This document shows, piece by piece, positions 7,244 to 12,736 of a DNA stretch of 12,736 nucleotides (its first letter is position 1; every line of letters starts with the position of its first letter). The notes beneath the pieces were generated by a model. It did not search any database and was not told the origin of the DNA. It was given only the letters and a program-made list of their open reading frames with translations. The translations under genes and the position numbers were made by a program. This DNA comes from Clostridia bacterium. GTDB lineage: Bacteria > Bacillota > Clostridia > Oscillospirales > RGIG7773. Location: contig JAFZHO010000100.1 in the NCBI GenBank assembly GCA_017554835.1, forward strand, positions 1 through 12,736. The letters run 5' to 3'.

Positions 7244-7248
7244 ATAAT
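7220..7248 (+). promoter_or_regulatory. Consensus sigma-A promoter of the zinc-ribbon gene
   Basis: TTGACA (7220-7225), exactly 17 bases, then TATAAT (7243-7248): a full match to the consensus in both hexamers. Transcription would start about 25 bases before the ATG at 7280. Such a strong promoter with an operator in its spacer suggests tight repression in the ground state. Confidence 0.88.
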
Positions 7249-7279
7249 TAGAATATCCAGAATAAAAGGAGGGGTAACT

Positions 7280-7591
7280 ATGTTTTGCAAAAAATGCGGA
7301 AAAGAAATTATGGATGACGCTATAATTTGCGTTCATTGCGGTTGCAGCGCTCAGGAAAATCAGACTATCGAGACTGCTAAAAACGATGCGCCAAGTGCAG
7401 GTATGGGAGTTTTGGGATTTTTTATTCCTTTGGCCGGATTTATTATTTGGTTAATAAACAAAGACTCCAAACCCTTAATGGCAAAATCAGCCGGCAAGGG
7501 TGCGCTAATCGGCGTTATATGCAGTATTGTATTTTCTATAATTTATGGTATTATCGTTGGTAGTATGGTTGGAAGCATGCTGTATTATTAA
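7280..7591 (+). CDS. Small zinc-ribbon membrane protein
   Basis: A 103-aa hypothetical protein. The N-terminus is a zinc ribbon with CKKC (Cys3, Cys6) and CVHC (Cys17, Cys20). A polar linker follows (about 22-40). Then come two hydrophobic segments, about 42-59 (GMGVLGFFIPLAGFIIWLI) and about 73-101, the second rich in Gly/Ile/Val/Ser, separated by a basic stretch with several Lys. This suggests a membrane protein with a cytoplasmic zinc finger; small proteins of this layout are common in Clostridia and have no agreed function. AAAGGAGGGG lies just upstream of the ATG at 7280; an upstream frame starting at 7220 would begin inside the promoter. It is divergent from the XRE gene and ends before a hairpin shared with the convergent GH127 gene. 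Confidence 0.85.
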   Translation: MFCKKCGKEIMDDAIICVHCGCSAQENQTIETAKNDAPSAGMGVLGFFIPLAGFIIWLINKDSKPLMAKSAGKGALIGVICSIVFSIIYGIIVGSMVGSMLYY

Positions 7592-7598
7592 AAAATAT

Positions 7599-7631
7599 AA
7601 CCCCTTCGGATTTTCCGAAGGGGTTTATTTT
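7599..7631. terminator. Bidirectional terminator, repeated copy B
   Basis: ACCCCTTCGG pairs with CCGAAGGGGT around loop ATTTT, with TTTATTTT on the right and an A-rich tract on the left that gives TATATTTTTT on the minus strand. It lies eight bases after the zinc-ribbon stop and seven before the end of the convergent GH127 gene, so it can serve both. Its 33 bases are identical to 6435-6467, in the same orientation. Confidence 0.9.
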
Positions 7632-7637
7632 ATAGGT

Positions 7638-9482
7638 TTATATAATATTGAAGAAAATTCTCATATCGGTAAGTTCTCTATTCGCAAAACCGAAATATGG
7701 AATAAGTTTTATTTTGGTTTTTTCGTATTCCACGCTATTTGAGAAAGGAGTTTCTGTTTCTTTTATTTTCTTGCCGTTAACGGTAAGAACGTTAACGTTA
7801 TAATAATCAGAGAATTCCACCTCGTAAGAAAAATCTTTATCGATTAACTGACTGAATATATTTTCTTCGTTATCGATTCCCTCTGCGCAGTAAACAACAG
7901 GTCCCATCATGACTGCGGCCTTGCCTGCGTTTTCTCTCACTTTTGGATTGCAGAAAACAAGGCTTGGTTTCATTTCGAAGTTAGCGGTAACGGTAATTTC
8001 ATCACCATCAACGCTGATATAATAGAATCCGTCTTGCAATTCACCTTTTTCTGAGATGGTATAGTTTTTGCACCACTGAGGAATTCTGATAGCAAGTTTT
8101 TTGCCTTTCAGATTTTTTGCAGTGATTTTGATTTCGCCGTTTTTGGGGAACGAAGTAGTCATTTCCACGGCTATTTTTTTACCAAACAACTCTTTTTCAA
8201 AATTGCTTGGTATATATTGATTAACAAAAACCGCCTCTTCGTTTGCAGAATAAATATATTCCTCAAGTCTTCCCATAAGTCTTGAAAGATTTGCAGGACA
8301 ACAAAGAACGGAGAATTCTTTTTGTCTCTCGGGAACGGGAGTCTGAGGAGTTCTTCCATCATCCATAGTAGGATTGCTATAGCAGGCCTCGCTATCCCAT
8401 TCCAGAACATTCTGATAGAAGAATCTCTCGCCGTCAAGAGAAACGCCTGTCAAAAATCCGTTATATAAAACTCTTTCGATAACGTCGTGGTAAATGCTCT
8501 TAGGATAAATATTACCCATTCTCTGGCAGAACATAACAAGACTGATTGCGGCGCAGGTTTCGCAGTATGCAGTTCTGTTTGGAAGGAAATACGGTGTGCC
8601 AAATCCTTCAACGTGGTTATATGCCCCAATACCGCCTGTTATATACATTTTTTTATTATAAATATCCTTAAAAATGCTATCGCAAACCTCTAAAAGTTCT
8701 TTATCTCCTGTTTCCTTTGCAATATCGGCAACTCCCATATAAAGATACATAGCTCTGACGCTATGACCCTCGGCAGTTCTCTGCTCTCTTACGGGCAGAT
8801 GATCCTGACCGTATTTAAGGTTTACACCGCCATACCACATATAGTCGGCTTCCGTAGCTTCTGATGCTCTATGATCGATAAAATACAATGAAAGTTCGAG
8901 ATATTTTTTATCTCCCGTAAGTTTATAAAGTTTGTAAAGTGCTTGCTCGATTTCCTCGTGACCCGGTGCTTTGAAAGCCGCAGATTTCTCTACGTAGAAT
9001 ACTTTATAAACTAAATCTGCATATTTTTTTACCATATTTAAAAATTTATCTTTTCCTGATACTTCGTAATATGCAACTGCCGCCTCTATCATATGGCCCA
9101 GGCAATAAAGCTCGTGGGATCTTCTTTTTTTGAACTGCATATCAGTTTCAAAATGCTGAAAATAACTATTGAAATAGCCGCTCTCATCCTGGTTTTTGCA
9201 AAAAAGATCTACCATATCGTCGATTTCTTTTTCAAGAATCTCATCCTTATGGTATTTTAATATATAAGATGCCGCCTCAATCCATTTTGCAAGGTCAGAA
9301 TCCCAGTATTTATGAGGGGTTATTTCTCCTGACTTGATTTTCTCAATATCAAGGGCTCCTCTTCGGCCTGTCTCCTCGTTTACTTTTTTTATTGCATATA
9401 TGATTTTTTCCCTGTTAAGTTTCCTGTAACGGTCCCAAAAACCACCTGTAATATTAGTATATTTCGCCTCAATTTTACTCAT
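7638..9482 (-). CDS. GH127-type beta-L-arabinofuranosidase
   Basis: A 614-aa (alpha/alpha)6-barrel glycosidase of family GH127 (formerly DUF1680), which removes terminal beta-L-arabinofuranose from plant hydroxyproline-linked or side-chain arabinosides. The N-terminus (TNITGGFWDRY) and HKYWDSDLAKWIEAASY near 57-73 are typical. By alignment with the characterised Bifidobacterium enzyme HypBA1, Glu292 (HVEGFG) fits the acid/base. Glu308 and Cys310 (CETC) with Cys394/Cys395 (LCCPAN) fit the zinc site and the nucleophilic cysteine. The Glu292-Glu308 gap of 16 equals that in HypBA1. The C-terminal part (about 410-614) looks like beta-sandwich domains. No signal peptide is visible, so it probably acts on imported oligosaccharides. 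The ribosome site GGAG and next 11 bases to the ATG match the uxuA leader. It is divergent from an AraC regulator. Substrate preference within the family is not certain. Confidence 0.92.
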   Translation of the reverse strand: MSKIEAKYTNITGGFWDRYRKLNREKIIYAIKKVNEETGRRGALDIEKIKSGEITPHKYWDSDLAKWIEAASYILKYHKDEILEKEIDDMVDLFCKNQDESGYFNSYFQHFETDMQFKKRRSHELYCLGHMIEAAVAYYEVSGKDKFLNMVKKYADLVYKVFYVEKSAAFKAPGHEEIEQALYKLYKLTGDKKYLELSLYFIDHRASEATEADYMWYGGVNLKYGQDHLPVREQRTAEGHSVRAMYLYMGVADIAKETGDKELLEVCDSIFKDIYNKKMYITGGIGAYNHVEGFGTPYFLPNRTAYCETCAAISLVMFCQRMGNIYPKSIYHDVIERVLYNGFLTGVSLDGERFFYQNVLEWDSEACYSNPTMDDGRTPQTPVPERQKEFSVLCCPANLSRLMGRLEEYIYSANEEAVFVNQYIPSNFEKELFGKKIAVEMTTSFPKNGEIKITAKNLKGKKLAIRIPQWCKNYTISEKGELQDGFYYISVDGDEITVTANFEMKPSLVFCNPKVRENAGKAAVMMGPVVYCAEGIDNEENIFSQLIDKDFSYEVEFSDYYNVNVLTVNGKKIKETETPFSNSVEYEKTKIKLIPYFGFANRELTDMRIFFNII

Positions 9483-9515
9483 ATTTTTTCTCCTTTAACT
9501 ATTGAATTTTTCTAA

Positions 9516-9544
9516 ATTATATGAAATAATAATTATTATATCAA
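9516..9544 (-). promoter_or_regulatory. Promoter of the GH127 gene
   Basis: On the minus strand TTGATA (9544-9539), a 17-base spacer and TATAAT (9521-9516) match sigma-A spacing and near-consensus hexamers. The spacer contains a perfect 12-base palindrome TAATAATTATTA (9527-9538), possibly only AT-rich chance. The predicted transcript start is about 30 bases before the gene. Confidence 0.75.
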
Positions 9545-9549
9545 TACCG

Positions 9550-9563
9550 AAAAATCGATTTTT
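9550..9563. promoter_or_regulatory. Perfect palindrome upstream of the GH127 promoter
   Basis: AAAAATCGATTTTT is a perfect 14-base palindrome whose edge is five bases upstream of the GH127 -35 box. This is the position where an AraC-type activator commonly binds. AraC-family sites are more often direct repeats, so this could also be another factor's site or chance. I could not resolve a convincing promoter for the rightward AraC gene in 9564-9630. Confidence 0.45.
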
Positions 9564-9645
9564 ATTTTTTTATCAAAAATAGATAAATCTTGAATTTTAA
9601 AGGTATTTAAGAACTTAATCAAGAAATCAGGTGCGAAAAATCCAT

Positions 9646-10416
9646 ATGAATTTAGAAAATATCAATTATATTTCCTCAGGTTTTTTTACTACCTTTGATA
9701 AATGGCGGCATTCCGAGAGAACTATCGATTCTCACGAGATAATCCTCGTTACCGAAGGGACCTTATATATTCAGGAAGAAGAAATGAAATTTCGCGTAAA
9801 ACCCGGCGAAATAATCTATCTCGAACCCGGAAAAAGACACAAGGGCTATAACTATAATCGAATAGGGAAAACTATTTCTTTTTATTGGATGCATTTTGAG
9901 TCTCCCGTTTCTATTAAAAACATAAAAACCTTTCCTCTCAAAAACTATAAAACCATCAAATCCTATTTGAAACAGCTTCTTGATCTCACAAATACCCCCG
10001 GCGTTTCCAAAAACAGTTATGATTATATGACGAGAATATTTCTTGAGGCGGTTATTCTTGATAATGAAATGGAAAATTGCAGAAATATTTCTCTTGTTTC
10101 TGATATTTCCGCCTATATAAAATCCAAAATCAGAACAAAACTCAAGGTAAAAGATATTGCGGATCATTTTTCTTATAACGAGAGCTATATCACCCGCATT
10201 TTTAAAGAAACGTATAAAATCGGCATTAAAGAATACATAAATAACGAAAAAATGAAAATCGCAAAAAATCTATTGGGAACAACGGAATACTCCATCGAAA
10301 AAATTTCAAGGTCCTGTGGGTTTGATGATGGAAAAGAGTTTCTGAAATTTTTTAAATATCACGAAGGTATCTCCCCGACAAAATTCAGAGAAAGATATAC
10401 TAACCCGCAAAAATAA
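9646..10416 (+). CDS. AraC-family transcriptional regulator
   Basis: A 256-aa sugar-responsive regulator. The N-terminal half is a cupin-like sensor domain (about 15-90) with SHEIILVTEGTLYIQEE and VKPGEIIYLEPGKRHKG. The C-terminal half holds the two helix-turn-helix motifs of the AraC domain (about 158-254): VKDIADHFSYNESYITRIFKE, then the second with YSIEKISRSCGFDDGKEFLKFFK and the family-typical ending GISPTKFRER. It is divergent from the GH127 gene and likely controls it in response to an arabinose-containing sugar; this rests on gene order. The start is uncertain: ATG 9646 has AGGTG 12 bases upstream, while GTG 9631 would add five residues with a poor ribosome site. The stop codon lies inside its terminator. 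Confidence 0.9.
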   Translation: MNLENINYISSGFFTTFDKWRHSERTIDSHEIILVTEGTLYIQEEEMKFRVKPGEIIYLEPGKRHKGYNYNRIGKTISFYWMHFESPVSIKNIKTFPLKNYKTIKSYLKQLLDLTNTPGVSKNSYDYMTRIFLEAVILDNEMENCRNISLVSDISAYIKSKIRTKLKVKDIADHFSYNESYITRIFKETYKIGIKEYINNEKMKIAKNLLGTTEYSIEKISRSCGFDDGKEFLKFFKYHEGISPTKFRERYTNPQK

Positions 10417-10453
10417 GCAAATACCTACATATTATATAGGTATTTACTTATTT
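10411..10453 (+). terminator. Terminator after the AraC gene
   Basis: AAATAAGCAAATACCTA (10411-10427) pairs with TAGGTATTTACTTATTT (10437-10453) with one C/A mismatch, giving a 16-pair stem and a nine-base AT loop. The right arm ends in TTT, followed after ACGA by a run of six T. The AraC stop codon lies in the left arm. It is AT-rich, so efficiency may be moderate. Confidence 0.65.
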
Positions 10454-10471
10454 ACGATTTTTTGATATACT
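10443..10471 (+). promoter_or_regulatory. Promoter of the acyltransferase-ligase operon
   Basis: TTTACT (10443-10448), 17 bases, then TATACT (10466-10471) with TGA just before it, an extended -10. The weak -35 lies within the right arm of the preceding terminator, so read-through or pausing there could affect initiation. In the leader, GTCTGA (10484-10489) and TCAGAC (10493-10498) form a six-pair hairpin with a TTT loop. The ribosome site AGGGGGA (10507-10513) follows. Confidence 0.62.
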
Positions 10472-10520
10472 ATTCTAGATATGGTCTGATTTTCAGACGG
10501 GTATTTAGGGGGAATTAAAT

Positions 10521-11378
10521 ATGGCAAGAAGATTCGGAGACCGCAAAGACGGAAAACTCCTTAGAGAAATCGACTCTATGCACTATATTATGCCTTTGAT
10601 TTATCCAAACCGTTGTGATAACGAGGCGTATATGAATTTTTGCGTTGACCTTACTAATGCAGAAACCTTTTTAGAAAAGAAAAATGCTAATTCACCGGAA
10701 TATAAATATAATCTTTTTCAACTCGTTTTGACTGCGATGCTAAAAACTATTATGCTTCGCCCAAAAATGAACTACTTTATCGCTAATGGAAAAATGTATG
10801 AGCGAAATGATGTTACCGCCGCTTTTACCGTCAAGAAGATTTTCTCCGATAACGGTGGCGAAGCTCTTGCAAGAATTTATGCCAAAGAGGAAGATACTCT
10901 CGATTCTATTCATAACGAGATTTTCCGTCAGGTATCTTTTTGCAGAAGTGATAAAAAAGATAAATCAACAGAAAGTATGGATCTTGTTTCAAAGCTTCCG
11001 GGCAGAAACCTGATTGGAAGCGTTGTCCGTTTTCTTGATAAGCACGGATGGATGCCAAATTCCATGATTGCAACCGACCCTTATTATTGCTCAGTGGTAC
11101 TTTCAAATCTTGGTTCCATAAAACTTGATGCAGGTTATCACCATATGACAAACTGGGGAACAAACTCCGTTTTCTGCGTTATCGGAAGAATGGAAAAACG
11201 CCCGTTTTTTGACGAAGATGGCAAGGTAACCATGAAGCAGAGCGTTAACCTTAGTTTAACAATTGACGAAAGACTTGCAGACGGATATTACTACTCCAAA
11301 ACAATTCAACTCTTTAAGCATCTTTTGGAAAACCCTGAACTTCTCGAGTTGCCATTAAGTGAAAAGGTGGAATTATAA
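10521..11378 (+). CDS. E2/CAT-fold acyltransferase-like protein lacking the catalytic His
   Basis: A 285-aa protein resembling the catalytic domain of 2-oxo-acid dehydrogenase E2 acyltransferases and chloramphenicol acetyltransferase (CAT). There is no lipoyl or E3-binding domain, so it is not a normal pyruvate dehydrogenase subunit. Visible similarities are MPLIYPNR followed by VDLTNAETFLEKK, then LFQLVLTAMLKTIMLRPKMN, CSVVLSNLGSI near 190-200, and LSLTIDERLADG followed by LFKHLLENPELL at the C-terminus. The family motif is DHRxxDG; here it is DERLADG, with Glu250 in place of the catalytic His, while Asp254 and Gly255 are kept. It may be non-catalytic, use a different base, or bind an acyl-CoA or partner. 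AGGGGGA precedes the ATG at 10521. The ANL ligase begins two bases after its stop codon, so the two products likely work together. Confidence 0.82.
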   Translation: MARRFGDRKDGKLLREIDSMHYIMPLIYPNRCDNEAYMNFCVDLTNAETFLEKKNANSPEYKYNLFQLVLTAMLKTIMLRPKMNYFIANGKMYERNDVTAAFTVKKIFSDNGGEALARIYAKEEDTLDSIHNEIFRQVSFCRSDKKDKSTESMDLVSKLPGRNLIGSVVRFLDKHGWMPNSMIATDPYYCSVVLSNLGSIKLDAGYHHMTNWGTNSVFCVIGRMEKRPFFDEDGKVTMKQSVNLSLTIDERLADGYYYSKTIQLFKHLLENPELLELPLSEKVEL

Positions 11379-11379
11379 A

Positions 11380-12736
11380 ATGAATAATATAACTGCAAAA
11401 ACTCCCTGGAAGGATTACCTCGGCGACCTTCCCATGCATCTTGATTATTTTGATGGAACTATGTTTGAAGCTGTTTTAGAAACGGCGAAAAAATATCCCA
11501 ATAACGTTGCTTTTGATTTTATGGGAAAATCAACTACCTATAAAAAACTTATAGAGCAGATTGAAACCTGCGCAAAAGCGCTTAAAACTATCGGAATCCG
11601 CGAGGGCGACAGAGTTACTATCGCAATGCCAAACTGCCCTCAGTCAATATATCTTTTCTATGCTATAAACCTTGTTGGCGGTATTGCTAATATGATTCAT
11701 CCTCTTTCCGCAGAGAAAGAGATAGAATTTTATCTCAACGAATCAAAATCCGTAACCGCAATTACTCTTGACCAATTTTATCATAAATTTGAGAGTATCC
11801 GCCATAATACAAATGTTGTTAATATTGTTATCGCATCTATAAAAGACGAACTTGCTCAGCCCATAAAAGCAGGTTATATGCTTACTGCAGGGCGTAAAAT
11901 CGCAAAAATCCCCGATGACGCTCCCGTTATCCGTTGGGATGAATTTATGAAGCTTTCTAAGCACTGCTTCTATAACTACAAAGTAGCAAAAAAATCCACC
12001 GACCCCGCAGTTATTCTATATTCAGGTGGAACAACAGGAACAACAAAAGGCATCGTTCTGACCAATAAGAATTTTAACGCTTTGGGTCAGCAGGTAATCG
12101 CCACGAACCCTATGTTTAACCCCGGAGATAAAATGCTTGCTGCAATGCCTATTTTCCACGGATTTGGTCTTGGAGTTTGTATTCATACTATGCTAAGTCA
12201 GGGTGGAAGATGCATTCTTGTTCCCCGTTTCACTCCAAAAACCTATGCAAAGGATTTAATCAAATATAAATGTAATTTCATTGCGGGAGTTCCCACTTTA
12301 TACGAGGCGCTACTTCGACTTCCCGATATGGACGGAAAAGATTTAAGCTGTCTTAAAGGGGTTTTCTCAGGTGGAGATTCTCTTTCTATCGAGCTTAAAA
12401 AGAAATTTGATAAATTCTTAAAAGAGCATAAGGCAACTATTCAGGTCCGCGAGGGCTACGGAACTACCGAGACCGTTACGGCTTGTTGCCTTACTCCAAG
12501 CCATATGGCAAAGGAAGGGTCTATCGGACTTCCTTTCCCTGATACTTATATCAAAATCGTAGAACCCGATACGGATAAGGAACTTCCCTACGGCGAAGAA
12601 GTCGAAATACTTCTTGCAGGTCCTACCGTTATGAAAGAATATATGGACCACCCCGAAGAAAATTCAAAAACCCTTCGCACCCACGAAGACGGACTTACCT
12701 TGGTTTATACGGGGGATTTGGGAGTTATGGACGAGC
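11380..12736 (+). CDS. AMP-forming acyl-CoA synthetase-like enzyme (3' end cut by right edge)
   Basis: The first 452 residues of an ANL-superfamily adenylate-forming enzyme, which activates a carboxylic acid with ATP to an acyl-AMP and normally passes it to CoA. Motifs run in order: IREGDRVTIAMPNCPQ near 74-89, the P-loop YSGGTTGTTKG at 214-224, PIFHGFGLG near 268-276, GVPTLYEALLR, FSGGDSLS, EGYGTTET at 358-365, and YTGDLG at 443-448 with ribose-binding Asp446. The C-terminal lid with the catalytic Lys lies beyond the edge. The ATG at 11380 starts two bases after the upstream stop, with AAGGTGG nine bases before it. The substrate acid is unknown; the visible part would suit a medium- or long-chain fatty acid or an aryl acid. 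A free-standing adenylation domain of a peptide synthetase is less likely. Confidence 0.9.
   Translation, partial: MNNITAKTPWKDYLGDLPMHLDYFDGTMFEAVLETAKKYPNNVAFDFMGKSTTYKKLIEQIETCAKALKTIGIREGDRVTIAMPNCPQSIYLFYAINLVGGIANMIHPLSAEKEIEFYLNESKSVTAITLDQFYHKFESIRHNTNVVNIVIASIKDELAQPIKAGYMLTAGRKIAKIPDDAPVIRWDEFMKLSKHCFYNYKVAKKSTDPAVILYSGGTTGTTKGIVLTNKNFNALGQQVIATNPMFNPGDKMLAAMPIFHGFGLGVCIHTMLSQGGRCILVPRFTPKTYAKDLIKYKCNFIAGVPTLYEALLRLPDMDGKDLSCLKGVFSGGDSLSIELKKKFDKFLKEHKATIQVREGYGTTETVTACCLTPSHMAKEGSIGLPFPDTYIKIVEPDTDKELPYGEEVEILLAGPTVMKEYMDHPEENSKTLRTHEDGLTLVYTGDLGVMDE

Noticed and set aside
7280..7591. Zinc-ribbon membrane protein plus XRE as a toxin-antitoxin pair
   Set aside because: The genes are divergent rather than a co-transcribed pair, and neither protein resembles a known toxin family.
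7545..7742. Rightward 65-aa frame running through the repeated hairpin
   Set aside because: It crosses a terminator and overlaps two better genes, with no ribosome site.
9763..10167. Leftward 134-aa frame opposite the AraC gene
   Set aside because: Antisense shadow, Phe/Ile-rich, no ribosome site.

Overview
The window looks like chromosomal DNA from an AT-rich, anaerobic, plant-glycan-using Clostridia-type Bacillota, probably a gut or rumen commensal. This rests on the AT-rich base composition, strong GGAGG-type ribosome binding sites, AT-rich sigma-A-like promoters, a large pyruvate:ferredoxin oxidoreductase, and genes for hexuronate and arabinoside use. The organism is an inference; no rRNA gene is present to confirm it.

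Layout, left to right. (1) The 5' part of a leftward mannonate dehydratase gene (uxuA) runs off the left edge. (2) A rightward glpK gene overlaps a yjbQ/UPF0047 gene, followed by a terminator. (3) A strongly promoted, codon-optimised nifJ (pyruvate:ferredoxin oxidoreductase, 1187 aa) ends in two tandem terminators. (4) A small accessory island (about 6.43-7.63 kb) lies between two identical 33-nt terminator hairpins. It holds a leftward XRE regulator plus REP-type tyrosine transposase (RAYT) pair, and a divergent small zinc-ribbon membrane protein. Twin palindromic operators and a consensus promoter lie between them. The RAYT gene carries two inverted copies of a 29-nt G-rich palindromic REP-like element inside its own reading frame. 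(5) A leftward GH127-type beta-L-arabinofuranosidase gene is divergent from an AraC-family regulator, making a self-contained sugar-responsive unit. (6) A rightward two-gene operon encodes a lipoyl-less, E2/CAT-fold acyltransferase-like protein, whose catalytic His is replaced by Glu, and an AMP-forming acyl-CoA synthetase-like enzyme that runs off the right edge.

How the genes fit together: UxuA and GH127 point to breakdown of pectin or arabinan-type plant material, GlpK feeds glycerol into glycolysis, and NifJ oxidises the resulting pyruvate to acetyl-CoA and reduced ferredoxin. The final operon may activate an acid and transfer or bind the acyl group, but its substrates cannot be read from the sequence.

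There is no gene-free stretch over 300 bases. The longest gaps (533-731, 2608-2819, 9483-9645) hold promoters, a terminator, a tandem repeat and palindromes. I saw no tRNA, rRNA, CRISPR array or classical insertion sequence with terminal repeats.
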